Shown piece by piece: positions 7,963 through 13,828 of a stretch of 22,833 nt of DNA. The notes beneath the pieces are model-generated. The model made no database searches. It saw only the letters and a program-made list of their open reading frames with translations, and was not told the origin of the DNA. The translations under genes were made by a program, and so were the position numbers. Origin of the DNA: GCA-2688105 sp964499445 (GTDB lineage: Bacteria > Chloroflexota > Dehalococcoidia > Dehalococcoidales > GCA-2688105); the NCBI GenBank assembly GCA_964499445.1, contig CAZCLE010000016.1, positions 1-22,833 on the forward strand. Reading direction: 5' to 3'. The stretch's first letter is position 1, and each line of letters begins with the position of its first letter.

Positions 7963-10416
7963 ATGGAACAGGATAGACTTACTGAGCGAGCCCGTGAAGC
8001 GATAGATATGTCTCAGCAAATGGCAATGCAATTTCACCATAGCCAATGGGATGTGGAGCATATCTTGCTGGCACTACTCCAGCAGGAGAAAGGGTTAGTT
8101 GGTGATATATTAAGGGAGCTCGGGGTTGATGTTGAGGCGGTAAGGGGGCAGGTGGAAGCTGCCATGGAGAAGTCGCCGAAGGTTGCTTATGAGACGGCAC
8201 AGATTTATGCTACCCCGCGTATTGCCCAACTAATAAAGACAGCTAGTGAGAGAGCGGAAGACTTTAAGGACGAGTTCATCAGCACCGAACACCTGTTGAT
8301 TGCTATAGTTGAAGAAGAAAAGGGTGAGGCTGCCAGAATTCTCAAGCACTTTGGCATTGAACGGGAGAAGGTACTTCAGGCTCTACAGAAGATTCGGGGC
8401 GGACATCGAGTTGACGATGCCAGGGCGGAGAGTAAATATCGCTCGTTGGCTAAGTATGGACGAGACCTGACCGAGTTTGCCCGTCAGGGTAAGCTTGACC
8501 CGGTTATCGGTCGTGATGACGAGATTAAACGGGTGATGCAAATACTTACCCGTCGTACCAAGAATAATCCGGTGATTGTTGGTGATGCCGGCGTGGGCAA
8601 AACGGCTATTGCTGAGGGACTGGCGCAGAAGATTGCCGATGACGATGTCCCCGATTCGCTTAAGGGACGCAAGGTAGTAGCTCTGGATATGGGAGCGCTG
8701 GTGGCAGGAAGCAAGTTCCGTGGTGAGTTTGAGGAGCGGCTTAAGGCGGTAATGGATGAGGTTCGCCAGTCTCAGGGTGAAGTCATATTGTTCATTGACG
8801 AGATTCATACCGTAGTTGGGGCGGGAGCGGCTGAGGGAGCCATTGATGCCAGCAATATGCTTAAACCAGCCCTGGCTCATGGTGAACTGCAGTGTGTAGG
8901 CGCCACTACTCTGGATGAATACCGTAAATTTGTGGAGAAGGATAAGGCTCTGGAGCGGCGCCTTCAGCCGGTATTCATCGGTGAACCCGGTATTGAGGCG
9001 ACTATTGAGATGCTGAAGGGGCTGCGCCCCAGGTATGAGGCGCACCATAAGATTAAAATCAGTGATGAGGCTCTGGAGGCAGCGGCGCGGTTAAGCCAGC
9101 GCTATATTTCTGATAGGTATTTGCCTGATAAGGCTATTGACCTGATTGATGAGGCGGCTAGCAAGTTGCGCATTGATACCCAGAGTGCGCCGCCTGAGGT
9201 TAAATCGCTGGAGCAGCAAATCAAGAAATTAACTAACGAAGAGGAGGCTGTCTCGCAGCGTCAGGATTATGAGCATGCGGCTCAGCTTAAGGCGGAGAGA
9301 TTGCGTTTGGAAGAGGAGTATAGCCAGGCTAAGAGCAGTTGGCTCAAGCAGGAGAAGATTGATGAGGTGGTGGATGAGGAGGATATTGCCCAGCTAATCT
9401 CTAAGTGGACCGGTATTCCGGTATCGCAGATGCTGGAAGGGGAAGCCGAGAAGCTGCTTCATATGGAGGAGCGGATTCACGAGCGGCTGATAAATCAGGA
9501 AGAGGCGGTTACCGCGATTTGTGAAGCTGTCAGGAGGAGTCGAACCGGGCTCAAAGACCCGGGGCGACCTATTGGCAGCTTTATCTTCCTGGGTCCCACT
9601 GGTGTTGGTAAGACCGAGCTGGCTCGCACCCTGGCGCAGTTCTTGTTTGATGATGAGAATGCCATGGTGCGCCTGGATATGTCAGAGTATCAGGAGAAGC
9701 ACACGGTATCGCGCCTGATTGGGGCGCCACCGGGCTACGTTGGGTATGAGGAGGGGGGACAACTTACCGAGGCAGTGCGTCGGCGTCCCTACCGGGTAAT
9801 CCTGCTGGACGAGATTGAGAAGGCGCACCCAGAGGTATTTAATAGCCTGCTGCAGCTTCTTGATGACGGGCGGTTAACCGATGGTCACGGGCGGACGGTA
9901 GATTTTAAGAATACGGTGGTTATTATGACCAGTAATGTTGGCGTTGAACTTATCCGGCGCGAGGAGAATATTGGTTTTGCCGCCCGAAAGGACGAGACCA
10001 AAGCTCAGCAGCAGGGCTATGAGAGTATGAAGGAAAAGGTGCTGGGTGAGATGAAGAAGGTCTTCCGTCCCGAATTTCTTAATCGGTTGGACGAGATTAT
10101 CGTCTTCCACGAGCTAACTGAGGAACAACTCAGAAGCATTGTCGATTTGATGGTAAAGGATTTACAGAAACGTCTGGCGGAACGCAAGCTGGGGCTGGAG
10201 TTGACGAAGAAGGCGAAAGTATGGCTAGCTAAGGAAGGCTATGACCCTCTGTACGGGGCACGACCGCTGCGGCGGGCTATAGAGCGTTACGTGGAAAATC
10301 CGGTGTCAACCAAGATATTGCGAGGAGAGTTTAATCAGGGTGAAACCATTATAGTTGACCTGGTCGACAATGCCTTAACCTTTACGGCAAGGGAGGCTGC
10401 GAAAGCCGCCGCATGA
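7963..10416 (+). CDS. clpC: ClpC-type AAA+ unfoldase (ClpP partner)
   Basis: This 817-residue double AAA+ machine unfolds proteins, most likely for the ClpP protease. A double Clp-N repeat spans residues 1-145. The first ATPase domain has Walker A GDAGVGKT (Lys213) and Walker B ILFIDEIHT. The second has GPTGVGKT (Lys550) and VILLDEIEKAHP. The middle insert is short and contains an UVR-like segment (DYEHAAQLKAERLRLEEEY), as in ClpC, rather than the long ClpB coiled coil. IGF at 670-672 lies where ClpA/C/X carry the ClpP-docking loop, which ClpB lacks. This separates it from the ClpB that often accompanies HspR. The ATG follows the hspR stop by three bases with GGGAGGAGG upstream, so translation is tightly coupled. 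A hairpin followed by a T tract lies just downstream. Confidence 0.95.
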   Translation: MEQDRLTERAREAIDMSQQMAMQFHHSQWDVEHILLALLQQEKGLVGDILRELGVDVEAVRGQVEAAMEKSPKVAYETAQIYATPRIAQLIKTASERAEDFKDEFISTEHLLIAIVEEEKGEAARILKHFGIEREKVLQALQKIRGGHRVDDARAESKYRSLAKYGRDLTEFARQGKLDPVIGRDDEIKRVMQILTRRTKNNPVIVGDAGVGKTAIAEGLAQKIADDDVPDSLKGRKVVALDMGALVAGSKFRGEFEERLKAVMDEVRQSQGEVILFIDEIHTVVGAGAAEGAIDASNMLKPALAHGELQCVGATTLDEYRKFVEKDKALERRLQPVFIGEPGIEATIEMLKGLRPRYEAHHKIKISDEALEAAARLSQRYISDRYLPDKAIDLIDEAASKLRIDTQSAPPEVKSLEQQIKKLTNEEEAVSQRQDYEHAAQLKAERLRLEEEYSQAKSSWLKQEKIDEVVDEEDIAQLISKWTGIPVSQMLEGEAEKLLHMEERIHERLINQEEAVTAICEAVRRSRTGLKDPGRPIGSFIFLGPTGVGKTELARTLAQFLFDDENAMVRLDMSEYQEKHTVSRLIGAPPGYVGYEEGGQLTEAVRRRPYRVILLDEIEKAHPEVFNSLLQLLDDGRLTDGHGRTVDFKNTVVIMTSNVGVELIRREENIGFAARKDETKAQQQGYESMKEKVLGEMKKVFRPEFLNRLDEIIVFHELTEEQLRSIVDLMVKDLQKRLAERKLGLELTKKAKVWLAKEGYDPLYGARPLRRAIERYVENPVSTKILRGEFNQGETIIVDLVDNALTFTAREAAKAAA

Positions 10417-10418
10417 GT

Positions 10419-10457
10419 GCTCAGGTCAATCATAAATCTCTGGAGCTTGTTTTTTTT
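10419..10457 (+). terminator. Possible intrinsic terminator after clpC
   Basis: GCTCAG at 10419-10424 can pair, with one bulge, with CTGGAGC at 10440-10446; TTG and then an eight-base T run follow (10450-10457). The loop is long and the stem short, so the call is tentative. The same T run sits just before the ribosome binding site of the next gene, so read-through into that gene is possible. Confidence 0.4.
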
Positions 10458-10474
10458 CTACTTGGAGGGCGGAC

Positions 10475-11101
10475 ATTACCGGTAAGTGGACTAAACTGAA
10501 GAGAGGTCTGGGGAGGTGGGAATACCACCTTGGTATCCTGGGTCTAGTCCTGACCATAGGGATAGCAGTAGCAGTTGTCTTTTATTGGGAGAATGTCCGG
10601 GAGTTTCAGCAGTATGGCTATTTGGGAGCCTTTATTATTAGTGTTTTTGGTGGCGCTACCATCCTGGCTCCGATACCAATGACACCGGTAGTGTTTGCCT
10701 TGGGCACGGTTGCCAAACCAGCGTTTGCTCCTTATCTCGGTCCGGTGTTTATTGGCGCTGCTGCCGGTCTCGGTGAAACCATAGGCGGTTTGAGCATCTA
10801 TATGACCGGTTATGGTGGTGGGACGGCTATAACTGGCATAAATTACGGTAAAATTCAGGCGGTCTATTTACGGCTGATGCATTGGATGGAGCGGAGGGGC
10901 TCACTGGTTCTATTTGTCCTTTCGGCAGTACTCAATCCATTCTTCTATCCGGCGGCTATAGCTGCCGGGGCACTCCGATTCGGTATACGGAGGTATTTTC
11001 TGATTTGTTGGGCGGGTAAGACGATTAAGGGAATAAGCGTCGCTGCGGCTGGTTACTGGGGCCTGGGAGCTATTCTTAGAACGTTGGGCGTACCCATTTA
11101 G
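10475..11101 (+). CDS. VTT/DedA-like (SNARE-associated) membrane protein, probable ATT start
   Basis: This is a polytopic membrane protein of about 208 residues. The pattern GGATILAPIPMTPVVFALG (re-entrant Pro-rich loop), then GAAAGLGETIGG, then NPFFYPAAIAAGALRF with a conserved basic stretch and LICWAGKTIKG, resembles the VTT/DedA fold, whose members scramble or flip lipids. The first ATG/GTG/TTG in frame is a TTG at 10622, which would cut off a full hydrophobic helix (YHLGILGLVLTIGIAVAVVF) and has no ribosome binding site. The frame is open upstream to a stop at 10433. GGAGG at 10464-10468 lies six bases before an ATT at 10475, so I place the start there. It is convergent with the cyclophilin gene, ten bases apart. 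Exact function is unknown. Confidence 0.72.
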   Translation: MTGKWTKLKRGLGRWEYHLGILGLVLTIGIAVAVVFYWENVREFQQYGYLGAFIISVFGGATILAPIPMTPVVFALGTVAKPAFAPYLGPVFIGAAAGLGETIGGLSIYMTGYGGGTAITGINYGKIQAVYLRLMHWMERRGSLVLFVLSAVLNPFFYPAAIAAGALRFGIRRYFLICWAGKTIKGISVAAAGYWGLGAILRTLGVPI

Positions 11102-11111
11102 CCCGGAGCGT

Positions 11112-11687
11112 TTACTTTTCCTCGATAACTATCCGCTTTATGACGCTACCATTCTCAAGTTTTTCCAGGATGTCCATCCCCTCTATTAGCTGACCAAATA
11201 CCGAGTGTTTGCCATCAAGGTGGGATTGGGGTGCATAGGTAATAAAGAACTGGCAGCCATTGGTGTTGGAACCGGAGTTAGCCATTGACAAAGTACCAGC
11301 TACATGTTTGTGCTCGGTGAATTCATCAGGAAAGAAGTAGCCAGGATTGCCGGTTCCGGTTCCAGTAGGGTCTCCTCCTTGAGCCATAAAGCCTGGTATT
11401 ACCCGATGGAATGTGGTGCCGTTATAAAAACCTTCGCCGGCGAGAAACACAAAATTGTTGACGGTTGTGGGAACATCACTGGCGAATAGCTCCAGCACTA
11501 AATTCCCCTTTTCGGTTTCAATGGTAGCCTTGTACTGCTTGCTGGTATCAATTGTCATCGGCGGTGGTGCTGAGTAAGTTTTGGGCTTTGGTGCTGGCTC
11601 CGGGGCTTCACCAGCACATGACGCGGAAAGGAGGACAGCTCCGATAACGATGCTAACAGCTATTCGGGATAGGCTTGTAAGTTTCAT
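11112..11687 (-). CDS. Cyclophilin-type peptidyl-prolyl isomerase, exported lipoprotein
   Basis: The 191-residue protein begins with a lysine-bearing signal peptide and a hydrophobic core ending SASC, with Cys24 as the likely lipidated residue (position -3 is serine, so the lipobox is not ideal). A Pro-rich linker follows (about 28-48). The cyclophilin domain shows FHRVIPGFMAQGGDPTGTG (catalytic Arg and the Phe-Met-Gln pocket), GTLSMANSGSNTNGCQFFI and SHLDGKHSVFG. It would speed proline isomerisation in secreted or membrane proteins on the outer face of the membrane. The active-site tryptophan of human cyclophilin A is replaced by leucine in SHLDGKH, common in bacterial forms. A CGGAGA ribosome binding site precedes the ATG, and a promoter is visible at 11717-11746. 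Confidence 0.93.
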   Translation of the reverse strand: MKLTSLSRIAVSIVIGAVLLSASCAGEAPEPAPKPKTYSAPPPMTIDTSKQYKATIETEKGNLVLELFASDVPTTVNNFVFLAGEGFYNGTTFHRVIPGFMAQGGDPTGTGTGNPGYFFPDEFTEHKHVAGTLSMANSGSNTNGCQFFITYAPQSHLDGKHSVFGQLIEGMDILEKLENGSVIKRIVIEEK

Positions 11688-11716
11688 AAATATATCTCCG
11701 TCTAATTTTGGCTAAT

Positions 11717-11746
11717 ATTATAACCTATCCTGTGGCTGGTAGGCAA
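11717..11746 (-). promoter_or_regulatory. Promoter of the cyclophilin gene
   Basis: On the minus strand, TTGCCT (11746-11741) and a perfect TATAAT (11722-11717) are spaced by 18 bp. The start would lie near 11710, about 23 nt before the ATG. Confidence 0.6.
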
Positions 11747-11762
11747 TTATCCGCGTCTAGAC

Positions 11763-11791
11763 TTGCCTTCCTGCTCATTTTTTGCTAGATT
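11763..11791 (+). promoter_or_regulatory. Possible promoter of tRNA-Ala
   Basis: TTGCCT at 11763-11768 and TAGATT at 11786-11791 are 17 bp apart and end 16 bp before the mature tRNA 5' end. The -10 match is partial (4/6). Confidence 0.4.
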
Positions 11792-11807
11792 AGAACGGTG
11801 TATTGAT

Positions 11808-11883
11808 GGGGCTGTAGTTCAGTTGGGAGAACGTTTGACTGGCAGTCAAAAGGTCAGGGGTTCGAGTCCCCTCAGCTCCACCA
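11808..11883 (+). tRNA. tRNA-Ala (anticodon GGC), CCA encoded
   Basis: A complete cloverleaf of 76 bases can be folded by eye. The acceptor arm GGGGCTG pairs with CAGCTCC and contains the G3-U70 wobble that defines alanine tRNAs. The D arm includes GTTCAGTTGGGAGAAC. The anticodon arm TTTGA/TCAAA holds the loop CTGGCAG with anticodon GGC, reading GCC. The T arm contains GGGGTTCGAGTCCCC. A is the discriminator base and CCA is encoded at 11881-11883. No integrase or duplicated tRNA 3' end was seen nearby, so there is no sign that it serves as an attachment site within this window. Confidence 0.97.
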
Positions 11884-11888
11884 TAGTG

Positions 11889-11965
11889 GACGAAGCCTAG
11901 AACTCTCCGCCGACTTCCGCGAGATTTGCGCTGGCTAGGGAGAGTTTTTCCCAGTGACCTTCGTC
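11889..11965 (+). terminator. Nested hairpin / terminator downstream of tRNA-Ala
   Basis: AACTCTCC at 11901-11908 pairs with GGAGAGTT at 11939-11946. Inside are GCC/GGC (909-911 with 933-935 after 11000) and CGC/GCG pairs, and the stem runs into a T tract ending at 11949, as in an intrinsic terminator. Outside it, GACGAAG at 11889-11895 pairs with CTTCGTC at 11959-11965, enclosing the whole structure. The inner part alone explains termination; the outer 7-bp pair is additional. Confidence 0.65.
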
Positions 11966-11978
11966 TGGCTCCCCCCTA

Positions 11979-12007
11979 TTGACTGGCTGCAGAAAAACGT
12001 TCAAAAT
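11979..12007 (+). promoter_or_regulatory. Possible promoter for a leaderless pilD transcript
   Basis: TTGACT at 11979-11984 and CAAAAT at 12002-12007 (4/6 match) are spaced by 17 bp. A start about seven bases downstream would coincide with the pilD ATG at 12016, which has no ribosome binding site. The weak -10 makes this tentative. Confidence 0.33.
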
Positions 12008-12015
12008 GTAGCGAA

Positions 12016-12795
12016 ATGGACATCACATTAACAGTTGTCTTTGCCTTCCTCGGCGCTGCTATTGGCAGTTTCCTGAATGTCTGCATTGACCGCTTGCCGG
12101 CGGGAAAGTCGCTGGTCTATCCAGCATCTTACTGTGATGCCTGCCAGCACCATCTGTCGCCAAAAGACCTTATACCGCTGGTTAGCTACTTGTGGCTACG
12201 CGGTCATTGCCGCTACTGCCAGGCACCTATCCCTCGTCGTGTATTCTGGGTAGAGGTTGGTAGTGGACTCCTGTTTGCCTTTACTTACTGGCACTATGGT
12301 TTGGGCGCTGAGTTTGCCGTTACTGCCTTTTACGGCTGCATATTTATTGTGATTGGTATCATCGACCTGGAACACAAGCTTATCCTGAACAAAATAATCT
12401 ATCCCGCAGCAGTAGTAGCTTTGATTATTAGTGTCTTCCTATTAACGCCAGGCATTAGCGTCTCACCACCTTGGCCCGAAAGTGTCAATGGCATTATCGG
12501 TGGGGTTATAGGTTTTACTTTTCTCCTAATACCGGCTCTTATCAGCCCGAGGGGGATGGGGTGGGGAGATGTTAAAATGGCAGCCCTAATAGGTCTGGTT
12601 ACCGGCTTCCCTCTGGTATTTGTCGCCTTGCTTATGGGAGTAATTCTCGGTGGGTTGGTGGCCGGGCTTCTTCTCCTGCTTAAAATAAAGAAACGGAAAG
12701 AGTCTATCCCGTTTGGTCCTTTTCTATCGCTGGCAACCATGGTCACCTTACTATGGGGAAGTGACATTCTTAATTGGTATCTGGGATTGTTTTAG
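12016..12795 (+). CDS. pilD: Prepilin peptidase / N-methyltransferase PilD
   Basis: This is an eight-helix-type membrane aspartyl protease of 259 residues that cleaves the short leader of type IV prepilins and methylates the new N-terminus. The N-terminal part contains GSFLNVCIDRLP and two zinc-binding CXXC pairs (Cys40/Cys43 in CDAC, Cys65/Cys68 in CRYC), marking the bifunctional form. The catalytic aspartates are Asp117 in IIDLEHKLILN and Asp185 in GMGWGDVKMAALIG, the GXGXGD signature. Substrates encoded nearby include the pilin at 21922-22305 and the minor pilins at 16775-18674. No ribosome binding site precedes the ATG. Upstream frame closes at a stop about 35 bases away without another ATG. 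Confidence 0.96.
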   Translation: MDITLTVVFAFLGAAIGSFLNVCIDRLPAGKSLVYPASYCDACQHHLSPKDLIPLVSYLWLRGHCRYCQAPIPRRVFWVEVGSGLLFAFTYWHYGLGAEFAVTAFYGCIFIVIGIIDLEHKLILNKIIYPAAVVALIISVFLLTPGISVSPPWPESVNGIIGGVIGFTFLLIPALISPRGMGWGDVKMAALIGLVTGFPLVFVALLMGVILGGLVAGLLLLLKIKKRKESIPFGPFLSLATMVTLLWGSDILNWYLGLF

Positions 12796-13040
12796 GTCTT
12801 TCCGCAGCGTCATTTCCAGCCTTTTAAAGACGCCTCGCCTATTATCTCCGGTAAAATAAAAGTCATCAGCTTGACATAGGGCAATGAATGCTTATATTAT
12901 TTTAATTAGCATGGAAGAGAGCCAGGAAGAAACCTGGAGAGAAACTAGAGGAATCTATTAAGGAAAAGATTAAGAGGGAGCAAATCAAGGGAAGCACTAG
13001 CCGGTAACCTTTGATAGTTTATGAGCGAAAGGAGGGGGGA
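12796..13040 (+). promoter_or_regulatory. Intergenic region before the LuxR-type gene with a candidate promoter
   Basis: TTGACA at 12871-12876 is perfect. TATATT at 12893-12898 (16-bp spacer) or TATTAT at 12895-12900 (18-bp spacer) could serve as -10. The resulting leader would be about 130-135 nt. AGGAGG at 13030-13035 sets the start of the next gene at 13041. The leader contains a lysine-rich open frame of 33 codons without an accepted start (12906-13007) and a 16-codon ATG frame at 12911-12961 without a ribosome binding site; I call neither a gene. Confidence 0.5.
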
Positions 13041-13616
13041 ATGTCCAACGGAGCGGAAGCTCCTAAACTAAGCCTCGGGGAAATGGAGCGACTGGCTGCC
13101 GCGAGAGCAGGAGAGAAGGTCAGAACGGCAAGGTGGGACCTCAGCGTTGCAATATTGGCGTATGCCATCTTAGGTGCTGTCGTAATCTTAGAACTTGAGG
13201 GAATCGCAATCGAGGTTGTGGCATCAATTGCCGTCGTTGGATTAGCCATGGTCTGGTTCCTAGGGTGGAGACGGGGGAGGAAACTATTCAAGCGTTTCTT
13301 CGGTGAAGAATTACGCCAGCTTCAAGAGTTCTCCTCGGGAAGGAAAGCCGAAGCCCTTGTACCATCACTTCTTACCCCGAGAGAGACAGAAATCCTCGAC
13401 CACATAGCTCGTGGCTATATTAACAAGCAGGTTGCGAGTAAACTTGGCATCAGTGAGCAGACGGTTAAGAATCACCTGAGCTCTATCCTGCGCAAACTAG
13501 ATGTCAATGACCGAACTCAGGCTGTAGTGCTGGCTATGCACAATGGTTGGATTTCCTCCCGGGGTAGAGAACCATCAGAGTCTACTACAAACGATAAGGG
13601 CAGTCTGCACCTCTGA
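13041..13616 (+). CDS. Membrane-anchored LuxR/NarL-type transcription regulator
   Basis: The 191-residue protein has two adjacent hydrophobic helices near residues 35-80 (VAILAYAILGAVVILELEG and ASIAVVGLAMVWFLGW), with a basic RRGRK stretch immediately after. A linker follows, then a C-terminal GerE/LuxR helix-turn-helix beginning at Leu111: LTPRETEILDHIARG, NKQVASKLGISEQTVKNHLS, ILRKLDVNDRTQAV. There is no receiver or autoinducer domain, so the membrane part may be the sensor or only an anchor. I chose the ATG at 13041 because AGGAGG lies five bases upstream; a GTG-type extension of ten residues has none. Its position between pilD and pilB, directly upstream of a conserved promoter element found also at the pilin gene, suggests that it controls pilus genes. 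The signal is unknown. Confidence 0.88.
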   Translation: MSNGAEAPKLSLGEMERLAAARAGEKVRTARWDLSVAILAYAILGAVVILELEGIAIEVVASIAVVGLAMVWFLGWRRGRKLFKRFFGEELRQLQEFSSGRKAEALVPSLLTPRETEILDHIARGYINKQVASKLGISEQTVKNHLSSILRKLDVNDRTQAVVLAMHNGWISSRGREPSESTTNDKGSLHL

Positions 13617-13733
13617 GCGTATAATGAAGATTAAAGAAAGACCGATGACTAATCTTGAGCCCTGTCAATTAGTCGCCACCTATCTCCTCAACCTGAGTAA
13701 AGCCCCACAGTTAGAATTAAGCCGGGGCATGTA
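13617..13733 (+). other. Intergenic region between the LuxR-type gene and the pilus element
   Basis: A 36-codon ATG frame (13624-13734) is present without a ribosome binding site and without recognisable similarity, so I do not call it. GCCCC at 13702-13706 pairs with GGGGC at 13724-13728, and a T run at 13741-13746 follows twelve bases later. This is a poor but possible terminator for the upstream gene. Confidence 0.35.
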
Positions 13734-13803
13734 ATAGGACTTTTTTCCTAGGCATAGGGTACTAATGGACTATTTGCCACGGCTAGAAACTATAGGATAC
13801 TAT
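13734..13803 (+). promoter_or_regulatory. Conserved pilus element, copy A (upstream of pilB)
   Basis: This 70-bp block aligns without gaps to 22382-22451 on the minus strand, upstream of the pilin gene, with 55 of 70 positions identical by hand count. Blocks identical in both are ATAGGACTTT, TTCCTAG, GGTACTAATGG, CTATTT and GGATACTAT. It begins with the dyad TAGGA-N6-TCCTA (13735-13750) and ends in a promoter-like TTGCCA (13774-13779), an 18-bp spacer, and TACTAT (13798-13803). Transcription would start near 13810, some 19 nt before pilB. The dyad would be centred near -67, a typical activator distance. It resembles NarL/DosR-family dyads (GGACT-type half sites), which is inference. A structured leader RNA is the main alternative. 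Confidence 0.7.
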
Positions 13804-13828
13804 ATGAGGAGCGGAGTGAGTTAAGGAT

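Noticed and set aside
8383..9048. Open frame of 221 codons on the minus strand inside clpC
   Set aside because: It lies wholly antisense to well-conserved ATPase sequence, has no ribosome binding site or recognisable domain, and its composition follows from the codon bias of clpC.
11808..11883. tRNA-Ala as an integration site of a mobile element
   Set aside because: No integrase gene and no repeated tRNA 3' end were seen; the genes that follow are ordinary pilus genes.
12911..12961. 16-codon ATG frame in the leader of the LuxR-type gene
   Set aside because: It is very short, has no ribosome binding site, and no leader-peptide pattern such as repeated codons.
13624..13734. 36-codon ATG frame between the LuxR-type gene and pilB
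   Set aside because: There is no ribosome binding site and no recognisable feature; its end touches the conserved element by chance.
13734..13803. Cyclic-di-GMP (GEMM) riboswitch in the shared pilus element
   Set aside because: The element is upstream of pilus genes and has the right size, but the conserved GEMM core (GCAAACC and GGGACGCAAAGC) is absent in both copies.
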